A DNA stretch of 64,000 nucleotides from Epiperipatus broadwayi (GCA_028023455.1 JAQFVV010006505.1:746001-810000); one strand, 5' to 3'; positions 10,807 through 21,459 are shown, counted from the first letter of the stretch. The notes: generated from the sequence alone by a model not told the origin. A program made the numbers and translations.

Positions 10807-10960
10807 TGTAATATTGTTCAAGACTAAATGGGTTTGAAATTATTGATTGGTATTGATATTGGTTTAAAATTGTTAATTGGTATTGATATTGGAGTTATAA
10901 AGTGTTGTTTGGCTTTTAATGATTACTTACAAACCCATTTAGCCTTGAGCATTATTACAC
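10807..10960. mobile_element. Small inverted-repeat element
   Basis: ~31-bp terminal inverted repeats (GTGTAATATTGTTCAAG... and its near complement ending ATTATTACAC). The interior has two copies of TTGGTATTGATATTGG. Internal sequence is shared with the repeat at 11437 and 52622. Confidence 0.65.
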
Positions 10961-11430
10961 AACATGCGATTTAGACAAACATTATTTACATAGGTTGCTG
11001 ATAAATTATATTAACATCTAGAAAATTGCGGTGTAGTAAATCTGAGATTTCATGCACCGTAATATCTTAAATTAATAACACAATGAAAGATAAGTGTATA
11101 TGTTTATATATTCAAGCTTTCAGGTCAAGATGCTTAAGACTGGATTATATATATATAAAGTTAAGTTGAGAAAAGGTTGGTATCATCCTTTTCTTATCAA
11201 AATCTCTGTCATGTGTTGAAGCCTGATCGTTCTTAAGACAGCTGTTTAAAAAAATCTGATTGTCTGTCTGAGAGACAATCGTGCATGTGAAGGACTAGCA
11301 AACTTTCAATTATTACTTATTATCTAAGTAAGACTATGGGTGCAATTTGAAAATTATAATTGCAGTTTGTAATGTTATAAGTGACTATTTATTAGTATTC
11401 ATTCAGAATAGGTTATATTTACTTGTTTAA
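10961..11430. other. AT-rich DNA, nothing recognised
   Basis: No supported feature. Confidence 0.4.
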
Positions 11431-11436
11431 AGAAGT

Positions 11437-11930
11437 TTATTTAAACTTCTTTGTATCAATAATTTCAATCTCTGTGGGCAAGTTGTAATCTTTAATGTCT
11501 ATATAAATATATTGCACCATAAATAAAGGTTGGATTCCACCTTTATTGTTAAATGGAGGTTGCCTTGACAACAGTTTGAGATTGTTGATTGTTATTGATA
11601 CTGGGATTGATATTAAACCACTAAACATCACATGATCACCATTCTTTATGCATACCCAAGCTGTTTACACACAGGCTAAGCTCTCCATACAATAGTGCTA
11701 CATTCTCAGATCCAAAGCTCCTCACTGATGAAATCCACAAGCTATAAACTAAGAAGGAGATATTGGTATGAATAGACACTAGATAGGGATTTTATGCACA
11801 AACCTTCTTGCATCTATTGATTACTCTGGCCTGCACTGAATGGCACGACTGCATGGAGAGTTTAAACCCTATATATACTGGGATATTCTAAGTGTTGACT
11901 GGCTTTTAATGATATATATATATATATGAG
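11437..11930. repeat. Dispersed repeat R-C, split by an HH-A insertion
   Basis: Matches the copy at 52622-52830 (TTTCAATCTCTGTGG, GGTTGCC..GACAACAG, TTGTTATTGATA). The match breaks at about 11605 and resumes at about 11878 with ACTGGGAT repeated on both sides, followed by GTTGACTGG. The intervening DNA is a palindromic HH-A element. Confidence 0.75.
11605..11877. mobile_element. HH-A element, palindromic, inserted in R-C
   Basis: Left part is the reversed HH-A tail (AAACCACTAAACATCACATG); right part is a forward copy with the decayed hammerhead at 11710-11768 (CTGATGA kept, GAAA changed to TAAA, triplet lost). Confidence 0.7.
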
Positions 11931-12530
11931 AAACTAATTAATGTTAAAAAAGACTCCGATAGCTGCAAAATAATTTAGCCGGACATAATGCTATTACATG
12001 GCAAGCTAGAATAATACATTTTATGGCTAATGGTGTGTACATAAAATAGCAATCATCTTCCCAAATGCTATGCTTTTTCAGCAGTGACATCTTGTGTATA
12101 AATATGAAGTCTGAAATTCAAACAATATGATGTAAAGGTAATCTCATGCTGTTTTAAATTCAGGTTTTATATTTATTCAAAATATCAAATTTATAGATGA
12201 AAATATTTTGTAAATATTCCATTATATGATTGAATTGGTAATTATTATGGGCTGTAATAACAAACAGTGTAGAAAAAACATGGCAAACTATGGATAATAT
12301 ATTCTTTGAGATGATCATAAGCGAAAGTTCAAGGAAGCATGGGTTATTGCAGGAGACACAAATTCAATCAACAAGAAGGGGTCTTGCACCCCTTTGTCAA
12401 AAAAAATGGAACATGACTTTTATAATTTGCATTTCTCATTGCAATAATTTGCATATTTTATCAACTATAGTCAGCCTGCTCCCAGCATTGTTAGTAATTA
12501 ATTTTGCACTATGATTCTGGTGAGAAGTTG
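11931..12530. other. AT-rich DNA, nothing recognised
   Basis: No supported feature; a 74-codon frame at 12290 has no motif. Confidence 0.4.
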
Positions 12531-12535
12531 CCAAA

Positions 12536-12690
12536 AATTAACTCAGTGCTGATGAGTGCTGGTTTAGCACAAAATATGTATATTGGTGATAATTTATCTT
12601 TTATACATGTGTGTGGTCATGTATATCAGTTGTATGAGATAGTGTGGATAGTTGAAGGGTGCTTGAAAATCTGAGTTCACATCCCTATAC
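12536..12690 (+). repeat. HH-B hammerhead repeat fragment
   Basis: CTGATGA at 12549 with a 5-bp stem II (GTGCT/AGCAC), but GAAA reads AAAA. Downstream HH-B block (TTATCTTTTATACATGTG) present. Confidence 0.65.
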
Positions 12691-13125
12691 TTATATATAT
12701 GGTTTAAAAATGTCTTTTAATAGTGGCTTGACTTAGCTCAAGTTTTTGGAATATTTTATTCAAGTATGAAAAGAGGATAAAGTTAAATAATTACAATATT
12801 ACAATTGAAAGTACATTGCACTGCTTATACAATTCCATTGTATCATATACCACTAATAACTGTAACCTTCCAATATAATTATGTCAACTGCAGTATCACC
12901 AAATTAATCTGAACCATCATCAGTTTAAAAATTTCTTAGAATATTGAGAATAAATGTGGTGATTTGTGGGATCTTACTAAAATTTGACGATTCCATTGAA
13001 GAAATATTTTTAAAAGATTTTTTTGAATTTAGACGATAAATTGATATTTATAGAAATGAAAATTAAAAACCCATATTGGATCTATGAGATCACAAGTCGT
13101 TGAATTTTTAACAGATATTCATCAG
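12691..13125. other. AT-rich DNA, nothing recognised
   Basis: No supported feature. Confidence 0.4.
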
Positions 13126-13159
13126 TATCTCAATGACTTGGACAAGAGACATCGGTGCC

Positions 13160-13650
13160 ATTATCAGCTTATTAACACAGAGGCAATTGAGTAGCACAAC
13201 TGTATGGAGAGTTTTGCCTTTATGGTATCAACATGTAATCATAAAGAATGGTGATCATATGATATTAAATGGTTTAATACTAATCCTGCCTTATAAGATT
13301 ACGGTAACTGCAGTTATTAAAAAAACCAAAGACACCAAAATGTGTGGATGCTGAACTGAGTTCAGATCTATATGATTATACAAGCAAATGAGCTTAAATT
13401 GAAAACATTATTGTGTTTTCCAAGTTGGACTCAAAGCTTTATAGTTAGCTAAAAAGGTAATGGTGGGTTCTGGTGGGTGGTGGGTTCTGGTGGGTTGCAG
13501 TAGATCCTATGATCTAGAAGCAGTGCTTTCAGATTTGGGGCTGCTCACTGATGAAAGCCACAAGCTAGAAACTAGTCTGGGAATATTGGATGAGTAGGCA
13601 CTAGATAGGGATTTTAGACACAAACTTTCTAGAATTCATTGATTATTGTA
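13160..13650 (+). repeat. HH-A hammerhead repeat
   Basis: Starts with an HH-A tail copy (ATGGAGAGTTTTGCC at 13214), then the whole unit: CCAAAGACACCAAAATG, GATCCTATGATCTAG, hammerhead (13532-13591), GATGAGTAGGCACTAGATAG. Truncated before the second tail. Confidence 0.8.
13532..13591 (+). ncRNA. Type I hammerhead ribozyme candidate (HH-A)
   Basis: CTGATGA 13548-13554, stem II AGC/GCT, GAAAC 13568-13572, then TAGTC with predicted cleavage after C13577. Stem I inner arms TGCTCA/TGGGAA (one mismatch), outer arms mostly G-U wobble. Stem III is only the self-complementary ACTAGT. Confidence 0.6.
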
Positions 13651-13975
13651 AATATTAGAAGGTAAACAAGCCTCCATACCAGCACCATTTAAACAAGATG
13701 ATAAAACTGTAAAGATACTCTCACCTCAGACATAAAATAAAGTCTTTAAAGAAGTAAGAGAGGCCATCCTATTTCCAAACTCACATGGTAATTTATGAGC
13801 CACTCTTACATGTCCAGAAGTGAGTTGATTTATATATTCACACTCTCACTTCTAGTACTGAAAATTTTATAAAATAAATAATAGTAATAGTAACAAGTCA
13901 GAAGTCACATGACTTATATATACCTTCCCTTCCTTAATTAGGAAAGTTAGGGGCGTTATATCTATCTAACAAATC
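13651..13975. other. AT-rich DNA, nothing recognised
   Basis: No supported feature. Confidence 0.4.
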
Positions 13976-13977
13976 TT

Positions 13978-14082
13978 TTTTTTTTTTTAAAAAAAACCCC
14001 AAAAAAGAAGGCAATCAATCGGTCCCCCCCCCCCCGCCCCACCTGTGGTTGGGGGGGGGGGGGGGGAATAAAAAAAACCCAA
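13978..14082. repeat. Cluster of long homopolymers
   Basis: Runs of T, A, C and G follow each other, including a C-rich and a G-rich run that would form a hairpin around CCACCTGTGG. Could be real low-complexity DNA or a consensus/assembly error. Confidence 0.8.
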
Positions 14083-14397
14083 CCACCCCTTCTATAATAA
14101 ATATAAAAAAATAAATACTGAAAATAGATTTTTAAAAGAAATTATTGAAAAATATTAAATTATTTTAGAATTCTTTAAATGTATATATCACAGAAGTAAT
14201 GGAAGCTGATAAGTATATATATTATTGACTTTTAAATATATTCCTGACCATCAGAGCATAAGTCTCTTAAAAAACAAAACTTCAATTGTGTATAACAGTT
14301 TATATTTGAACATTATATGTAGATCTTTTTTATAATTTAGTCTCACTTTATAAAAATTATTTATATCTGTTATTTTCACATTCTTTGCATCTTTTTT
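14083..14397. other. AT-rich DNA, nothing recognised
   Basis: No supported feature. Confidence 0.4.
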
Positions 14398-14720
14398 AAT
14401 ATATATATTAAACTCTTATATTCTCTCATGATTATATGTTTGAATGTTGTAGTTCTGATGAAGACTGCAGGACAGTTGAAACTGTTAGAAAAATAATGGA
14501 GAAATTATATCAAAATTTGCATTAGCATATATATGAGATTATAAGAAAGAATTTATAAAAGAATCATTTATAAATGTAAAAAGGAAGAAGAAGGTTATAC
14601 AAAGCTCTGATGAAGACTTCAGGACAGTCGAAACTGTAAGGAAAATAAAGGATTAATTATATGTAAAAGTTGCATTAATGTGTATATGAGGAGAGAATAT
14701 AAGAGTTTAATATATATTAT
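14398..14720. mobile_element. Inverted-repeat element with two hammerhead-like cores (family FB2)
   Basis: Ends are complementary (TTAAACTCTTATATTCTCTC and its complement at 14688-14712). Inside, two direct copies ~155 bp apart carry CTGATGA, a GACTK...CAGT stem and GAAACTGT (about 14456 and 14611). Stem I is weak in both, so they are called ribozyme-like only. Confidence 0.65.
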
Positions 14721-14739
14721 AAAAATTTATGAATATAAA

Positions 14740-14960
14740 GACTGAACCTATCCTATCACCTCTCTGAGGAGTGCCAGAGCATGAAACCATGGTCAGAGGT
14801 TTGGGGGAGGGGTCCTGACAGAGATATTTTAAATGCTTTTTCTAGCTAAGCAATTATCACAAAGCTTGTTGAGGAATTGGCAACTCCTCATTGTTTATAA
14901 CTTACAAGCTTAAGAGTATAGGGTCATGTGATCTATGTCTTTTATTTTGACTATTTAAAG
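14740..14960 (+). repeat. HH-C hammerhead repeat fragment
   Basis: Hammerhead at 14758-14800, then a flank with TTCTAGCTAAG...CAAAGCTTGTT resembling the HH-C copies at 22.5 and 50.4 kb. Confidence 0.55.
14758..14800 (+). ncRNA. Minimal hammerhead ribozyme candidate, best fold in the window (HH-C)
   Basis: 43 nt with every element paired. Stem I is ACCTCT/AGAGGT (6 bp). The box CTGAGGA fits CUGANGA (position 7 is variable in the family). Stem II is GTGC/GCAT with loop CAGA. GAAA is 14783-14786. Stem III lies within the palindrome ACCATGGT (14786-14793), and cleavage is predicted after C14794 (GUC). Activity is inferred only. Confidence 0.75.
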
Positions 14961-15495
14961 ACTGGTATGTTTTACATTAAATACTTTCTTTTAGTTTTTC
15001 TAAGATAAAACACATTTTTATAAATATGTTTATTGACAAAATGTACAACTCCTATATGAGTATGAATTATTTAATTTGTTTTTGAACTTTGAATTTTAGA
15101 TCTTTGATGTTATTGGAGGTAGAGACATTACTTTAGATAATAATTTAAGGAACCATTATTTATTAAAAAAACTGTTTAAGTGGCCCTGTTTTAGAAAACA
15201 TAGACTGCAATTTTAAATATTTAAAACAAAAGTAAACATTGATTATATCTGATTACCAAAATATTTTTTTATTTATGATTTTTTTAAAAAATGATCAATA
15301 TCTGCAAAGAATAGAGATGATAGATTTTACATTATCCATACCAATTTTTTCAAAACTTGTCTTTTAAAAGAAATTAGATGGAAATTTTGAATAGACTTAT
15401 TAGTGTTAAATAAATAATAATAAACATGTAATGAATAGGACGTTAACTGAAAAAAAAAAAGAGGATAATAGGTTGATTTAATTAAATAATTAAAA
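14961..15495. other. AT-rich DNA, nothing recognised
   Basis: No supported feature. Confidence 0.4.
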
Positions 15496-15517
15496 GAGTT
15501 ATTTTTTTTAAATGTCA

Positions 15518-15602
15518 TAGCATCGGCCGGGACGCGAATCCGCAACCCGGGCAACTGCCTGCAAGTGCAAGGCAGTCGCGCTGACCTCTCGACCACCAAT
15601 GC
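15518..15602 (-). pseudogene. tRNA-like SINE head
   Basis: GC-rich island. On the reverse strand: 7-bp acceptor-like ends (GCATTGG/CCGATGC), an A-box-like TGGTCGAGAGG, an anticodon-arm region CTGCC...GGCAG enlarged by a repeated CTTGCA, and a T-arm region CCGGG...CCCGG with an enlarged loop containing GGATTCGCGTCC. The expanded loops argue for a SINE head or tRNA pseudogene rather than a working tRNA. Confidence 0.6.
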
Positions 15603-15651
15603 AAGACAAGGGTTATTTTAAGAAAGGTATTTAAAAAAACGACATATTTCT

Positions 15652-15850
15652 TGAAGAGATGATAATAGATGGACAATTGAAATCTTAAACTGGATTACAA
15701 GAGATTGTAAAAGACCCAGAAAGCGACCACATGTGAGATGGATGGATGAAATAAGGAAATGTGCAGGGATAATATGGAAAAGAGAAGCTAAAGATCAGAG
15801 AAGATGGAATAAATTTGGAGAGACCATCCTGCCATGTATTGATAATGGTT
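15652..15850 (+). pseudogene. LINE ORF2 C-terminal fragment (RTE-like family)
   Basis: Frame reads RRDDNRWTIEILNWI, then RDCKRPRKRPHVRWMDEI and RKCAGIIWKREAKDQRRW, the conserved end of endonuclease-reverse transcriptase LINEs common in invertebrates. It stops at an amber/ochre cluster and ends in a GAT-type repeat (15850-15871), the expected microsatellite tail. 5' truncated; no RT motifs remain. Related tails: 17738, 46448 and 62993. Confidence 0.8.
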
Positions 15851-15875
15851 GATGGTAATGATGATGATGATTTAA

Positions 15876-16295
15876 AAAATAACTGTAATGAAAAGTTAAT
15901 ATTGTTTGTTAGAAGAGTTTTAAGGTAAGAAGTATTTGTTATATGGATTATGAAATATTTTTATTTATTGTTTTTTATGTATTTTCAGTTGTTCCTTGAT
16001 AAAGTCTAAAAGAATATAGTTGAAACATTGAAGTATATTTTTGTACATTATAATAGTTCATATAATAAATCAAGATTTATAAAGAAGTTTGTGGGTGGTT
16101 TGTTGAATATATATTAAAAATAGTGGGTTATTTTTAAAATAGAAGACTGTGTTTGTTTGCTATTTTTTAATTTATTTAAATACTAAATTACAATGTTTAA
16201 AATCAAATGGATAAAATTGTTTATCACTTCAAATATTTAGAACTGATAAAAAAAAGACTTCATAAATAAATAGCAATTGTTACAAAAACATAATA
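15876..16295. other. AT-rich DNA, nothing recognised
   Basis: No supported feature. Confidence 0.4.
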
Positions 16296-16299
16296 GTTT

Positions 16300-16975
16300 T
16301 CATATGTCAAATATATGTGTGGAGATGGCGATCTGGACCAACAGATGATTGCTGGTTTAGCATGAAATACATATATTGGTCATTATTTATCTTTTCAACA
16401 TATATGTGTTCAAGTGTATCAGTGTTATGAGATAGTGTGAAGAGTGGTGGGTCGTGTGAAAGTCTGTGCTCATATACCCTATGTATTACATATATAGACA
16501 CAGGTATATAATAAGCCTGTGTGTTTCAGTTATTATATAGTAGAGATGTCTGGCCATCCCTTGTATATGTATTAAATGGATTATGTCCTGTACATGAGGG
16601 GTCAGATTGACCTCAGTTCAACATGGGTGTGACAAGAATCTCAGCCTCAGGGTGGCCTTTGAGCATTCCATCATCAGATTTTCAATTGGATGGACGGTTG
16701 AAGAGTTGGAGTGTGGAGTAGATTGAAGCCTGTCCATTAAAGTATGAGGATTGGTTATCTTAATATATATCTGAGCACTTATAGCATATATGTGTAGAGA
16801 CGGTAATCTAGACCAACTGATGATTGCTGGTTTAGCATGAAACATGTATATTGGTGATTATTTATTTTTTCAACATATATGTGTTCAAGTGTATCAGTGT
16901 TATGAGATAGTGTGGAGAGTGATGGGTCATGTGAAAGTCTGTGCTCATATACCCTAGGTATTATAAATGTGAAAA
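16300..16975 (+). repeat. HH-B hammerhead repeat, tandem array of ~1.4 units
   Basis: The ribozyme block repeats at 16345 and 16820 (period 475 bp), with the full intervening unit (CCTGTGTGTTTCAGTTATT, TGTACATGAGGGG, CCATCATCAGATTTTC). The first ribozyme (about 16325-16387) has CAGATGA and is probably dead; the second (16802-16862) keeps the core. Confidence 0.85.
16802..16862 (+). ncRNA. Type I hammerhead ribozyme candidate (HH-B)
   Basis: Stem I outer GGTAATC/GATTATT (7 pairs with two G-U) and inner ACCAA/TTGGT (5 bp) with an internal loop; CTGATGA 16817-16823; stem II TGCT/AGCA; GAAA 16839-16842. Stem III is uncertain: ACATGTAT has one mismatch, with H17 as A16850. Confidence 0.6.
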
Positions 16976-17140
16976 CTAAGTAGTGGAGAATATCACTGAT
17001 AAATCCTAGCTAAGAAGAAATTAATAATAAATTTTGCACATCTTATACAAGCAACTTTTTAAAAATAATATTAAGATATCTTTCTTTAACCTCACTGTTT
17101 TATTTTTAATTTATATGTTGAAAATAATTAAATTTTGCTT
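16976..17140. other. AT-rich spacer
   Basis: Nothing recognised. Confidence 0.4.
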
Positions 17141-17144
17141 TAAT

Positions 17145-17730
17145 ATGATTTAAACAAATAAGTCATCTTCCCCCAGGATATGACTTAAAAGCACTTTAAA
17201 TGTTCAACAAAGTATCAAGAATATAATGAATCCAACTACTCTTGGTAGCTCTGATATTGTTGATAGTTCAGGGTGAAATTAATTTATCAATCATATTCCA
17301 TCTGGATGATAAATTATTTTCTCTCTGAATTATCAACACCAAGAGTAGGTTGATTCATTCTATTCTTCTTTGTCTAACATTTAGCTGCCTTTAAGTCATA
17401 GCTTGAAGGAGAGTGATTTACTCCCTTTGTTTACATATATATATTGAATTATGTTTAATTTAAATATTAAATCTTGTTTAATTATTACAATCAATGTTTG
17501 AGATGTTGTCTCCAGACTTGCATTATTAATTATGAGTTTAATAACTTTTAAGTGCCATCTTCTATCTGATTGATAAATTACTTTCACTCTGAATTATCAA
17601 TAATGTTGACAAAGATATGCTTATAAACTATTGTATTCATTCTACTCTTGATTCTTTGTTCAATGTTTAGAATTCTTTTAAGTCACAACCTGGGGAAGAG
17701 TCATTTACTCCCTTTGTTTACATATATTGT
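17145..17730. mobile_element. Foldback repeat with an extra direct arm
   Basis: Inverted arms at about 17160-17250 and 17335-17430 (motifs ATGAATCC..CTACTCTTGG, TTAAGTCAT). A third arm copy at about 17590-17715 repeats TACTCCCTTTGTTTACATAT. Confidence 0.65.
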
Positions 17731-17737
17731 CAGCCAT

Positions 17738-17862
17738 TATCAATTCACTGCAGGATAAAGATCTCCAAGTTCAGTTTATCTTCTCTGATCTCTAGCCTTT
17801 CTTCTCTACATCACTCCTGCTCACTTTCTGATTTCATCTATCCATCTCACATGTGGTCTCTT
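17738..17862 (-). pseudogene. LINE ORF2 C-terminal fragment (RTE-like family)
   Basis: The reverse strand gives RPRKRPHVRWIDEIRK with stops afterwards; same family as 15652. Short and 5' truncated. Confidence 0.7.
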
Positions 17863-18925
17863 TCTGGGTTGTTTACATATACATTGAACTATGTTTAATT
17901 TAAATTTTTTATTATGATTTTTAAAAACGTTATTTATTTTAATATATATATATATTGTAAATAAATTCTGTCTTTAATGGTTTATTTGAGAAATTCTCTT
18001 TTATAAGATATTTTAAAATCCAAAATAAAATAAAAACTATTACGCTGAATTGACATTCTTAATAAACAAATGGGCAAATGGTAACAATCAAGGCATTTTC
18101 TTAAAACTCAATCAGGATAATTTTTTTAAAATTGTCACAGATATATAAAATAGTTTTTAAATCAATCTTATAAGTTAAAAGCTATTCAGTATTGATTAAT
18201 GCCACAGATATCTTATTTTGACCAAATGCAAATTAGTAAATAGCACGCTTAACTTTTAACTTTTATAAAAATGAAAAAAGCCCAAATATGTGTCATTTAT
18301 TCATCATAAATGTTGACTTACCTGCGCACAACTTTACCTGAAGTATTTAAGTACTTGAATATAATATGCTCGTAAGGTTTCATACTAATTAAATACTTTA
18401 AAAAAAAATTGCTTAGAAAACAAGTGATTTTTCTAAATAATATTTTTTTATATGTTTTAAGTGTTTAATTAATTCATTTTAAAAAATATACGATTTCTTT
18501 AAAATCGTTATTTGAGAATAAATACAATAAAAAACATTATGTAAATTTATAGTAAGTTTATTTAAGATCTTGTTTAAATGTAATAAAATATAATGCAATT
18601 TCAAATAAATTAGAATAAATATAACACTTATTCAATATCCTCCCATCTCATATTTACCAGAAGAAAATCATAACAGAATCCATAAAAATAATGTGGTTTT
18701 ATCCTTTTTAGTTGAATGCACTGGAGAAAATCTTCAGCTGATAAAAAGACAGCAATTGTAACGTTTCCCAATAAAAGAGAAGGGGAAAAGATTTTGATTC
18801 AAACATTTTTAAAACGAATATAAAAAATTAATCATATATAAAAAATAAATAATTTTTAATCTGATATATATATATGTGTGTATATATGTAATAATATTAT
18901 AATTCGATGTCTCTATTTCTTCAAA
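17863..18925. other. AT-rich DNA, nothing recognised
   Basis: Includes short (AT)n runs near 17945 and 18870; no supported gene. Confidence 0.4.
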
Positions 18926-18931
18926 TCAATA

Positions 18932-19645
18932 TACATAATCGTATAACTGAATATTTATAAATACAGTAATAAATATTTTATTTCACTATTATCTTGTAAT
19001 TAATAATACGCTAATGCCAATTGTTATGGGGAATAGTTTCACCTTCAACGCATTAGCGTATTATTAAATACAGTAATTAGATATATGTAAAGTATAACTT
19101 AAAATAATTTTTTATGTACTTGGGAGCGCTTTCGACTATCCTCCTAGGCTTTGTCAACTAAATAACACTTTGAAAGGCTAACCTTCCAACAATTCCGTGA
19201 TCTTAATGTTTGCTGCCTGTCTGTTAATTAAGTCTTGTTTGTATTTGTATATTAGCATAGCTTTTTTTATTTTTATTTTGTTATTTTTTTTCAATTTGCA
19301 ATATTTTTACACTATTATAAATGAAGTTAAAACCATAAATACATAACTTATTATGATAGTAAAAACGGTTTTAACTTGCAATTATAATAACGTAAAAATA
19401 TTGCAAATTGAAAAAAATAACAACAAAAGGAAAATAAAGGAAGCTATGCTAATACACAAATACAAACACAGCAAACGTTAAGATCACAGATTTGTGGGAA
19501 GGTTAGTCTTTCAAAGTGATAGTTGACAAAGACTAAGAGGATAGTCGAAAATGCTCCTAAGTGGATAAAAAATTTTAAAGTTATACTTTACATATATCTA
19601 ATTACTGTATTTATAAATATTCACTTATAAGATTATGTGTGTATA
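18932..19645. mobile_element. Large foldback element (family FB3) with nested insert
   Basis: Arms at about 18932-19310 and 19390-19645 pair around a centre near 19345 (e.g. CAATTTGCAATATTTTTAC and its complement). Each arm carries a hammerhead-like block (TTGACAAAG..., then TAGTCGAAA). The left arm holds an extra ~96-107 bp not in the right arm. Confidence 0.75.
18971..19077. mobile_element. Insertion in the foldback's left arm
   Basis: AATACAGTAAT flanks the insert on both sides (ending at 18970 and 19077), giving an ~11-bp duplication. The insert ends in a 66-bp hairpin with perfect 16-bp arms (TAATAATACGCTAATG at 19001-19016, complement at 19051-19066). Confidence 0.65.
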
Positions 19646-19729
19646 TATATAATATTCAAATTTATTCACTAAGCACAGAGATCTTGATTTGAGAGTATTT
19701 GCATTACTCAACATGACATTGTTGAGATA

Positions 19730-20149
19730 ATAAGATCAGTATAGAGCATATATTAAAGGTGGAAATCCTTTAAGTATATATTATATAATGAGAATGCCAA
19801 TAGCTTTTAACAAGCTTTTCAGAATATACCTAGCCCCAGACCAGTTTCATGCTTTTGGAATTTCAGTGAGGCACTAGGATGTTCAAGAATTAGATTTAAA
19901 ATACTAGGTCAAGCCCAGCACCTTGTTTAATGGTTAACTATTAAGTAAAAAAATCTGAAATTTTCAGACATCCATATGTCCTCAAATCCAGCTATCTAAT
20001 TTAAGTAGCCAAATGGGACTGAACTAAGTTTAGATACACCATATATTAATAGCTTTAGCAAGATAAAATCGCCAAAACCTTAAGAGCAAAAACAATAATT
20101 GCAAGGAAAATCAAGTCATATATCATGTGACTTAATTTAATAAGCTCAT
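19730..20149 (-). repeat. HH-C hammerhead repeat, decayed copy
   Basis: Shares AACAAGCTTTTC, GGTTAACTATTA, CATCCATATG and the terminal AATCAAGTCATATATCATG block with the 22.3-kb copy. In the ribozyme region (19830-19880, reverse strand) the box is CTGAAAT, so it is probably inactive. Confidence 0.7.
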
Positions 20150-20159
20150 ATTATAAATG

Positions 20160-20198
<39 letters not shown>

Positions 20199-20217
20199 TA
20201 GAGAGATATTATAAATG

Positions 20218-20268
<51 letters not shown>

Positions 20269-20270
20269 TC
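20150..20270. repeat. Compound (TA)n(GA)n microsatellite, duplicated
   Basis: ATTATAAATGTTA followed by (TA)n then (GA)n occurs twice with a period of about 58 bp. Confidence 0.9.
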
Positions 20271-20585
20271 TATATACTGAAACTATTCATCAATTAGCAG
20301 TTTAACATTTTAAGAAGCAATGAAATGCTTTTATTGTAGAAATCAAACATTTCAAATGAACCAGTAAAGGTTAAAAATTATATAATGAGGTATATAATGA
20401 AGCTGTATACACATAACAGATATTAGAACTATAAATTCTTATAAAAGTTGTGATAATATACTAAATGTAATATATTAAACCAAATTACATTTTTTTCTTG
20501 TTATGGTAAAAATATGAAAGTAAACATGGACTCAGCTGCAGAGGTATATAACCCTTATCCAATTACAGAAAGCCATTGTAATTAA
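20271..20585. other. AT-rich DNA, nothing recognised
   Basis: No supported feature. Confidence 0.4.
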
Positions 20586-20589
20586 TAGA

Positions 20590-20895
20590 TGCTATAAGGC
20601 TTGAGTATAAAATCTCTATCTAGTGCCTACTCATCCCATATCCCCAGACTAGTTTCTAGCTGTGGCTTTCATCAGTGAGGAGCCTTGGATTTGTTAGTAC
20701 TGCACCTAAAAACTAATCTGGGGATATTGGATGAGTAGGCACTAGATAGGGATTTATTCACAAACCTTCTTGCATCCATTGATTACTCTGGCTTGCACTG
20801 AATGGTGCTTCTGTGTGGGAGAATTTAGCCTCTGTGTAAATAACTTGTGTAAACAAAAAGAATGATGATCATGTGAAGTTCAGTGGTTTACTCCC
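20590..20895. mobile_element. HH-A element, palindromic
   Basis: A reverse-oriented HH-A part (20600-20705) abuts a forward, truncated HH-A part (20706-20895, ending GTTCAGTGGTTTA). The reverse half keeps a full hammerhead; the forward half lost the CTGATGA box. Confidence 0.75.
20633..20690 (-). ncRNA. Type I hammerhead ribozyme candidate (HH-A)
   Basis: Reverse strand: stem I TCCTCA/TGGGGA (6 pairs) plus ATCCAA/TGGGAT (5 of 6); CTGATGA at 20675-20669; stem II AGC/GCT with loop CACA; GAAAC 20656-20652; TAGTC 20651-20647 with cleavage predicted after the C at 20647. Confidence 0.7.
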
Positions 20896-21450
20896 TTATC
20901 CAATTAGTAAGGAACGGTTGCATTATATTGCAATTAAAGATAAAAGTAATATATATTTGAAAATCTTCTCTGACTATAGAATAAGATCATGTGCTTTGAT
21001 TTATTACATTTTAGTGATAAAGTTATCATTTAAGTTTAGAATTGTATTTTTTTTAATTAAACACTTCAAGTTATAAACTCTGTTTTTGTTTCTTGGCTTG
21101 TTTGTTTGGATAATGTTGAAATAGATATTTAACATATTTCAGTCAAAGGATTTGCTTCAAATTTTGTACATATATTATAAATCGATAGCAATGCACTATA
21201 ACAAAAAAATATTTCAGATTGGCCTCATGATTTTTTCATTTTAGAAAAGTTGGCAGACAAAAATTTTAATGTAGTTGATATCGGTTCAGTAAGTTATCAG
21301 AAATGCATATGAGAAGTTAGTATATTTTAAAAAATATGATTTCATTGTATTTCATTATTACTTCATTAAAAGGCAATTACAGTCAATTAAAATGTCACAG
21401 TAGTAATATATAAACAATTATAATTTTCTTCTTTCTTTCTTTTCTATTTT
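20896..21450. other. AT-rich DNA, nothing recognised
   Basis: No supported feature. Confidence 0.4.
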
Positions 21451-21459
21451 TACATATCT

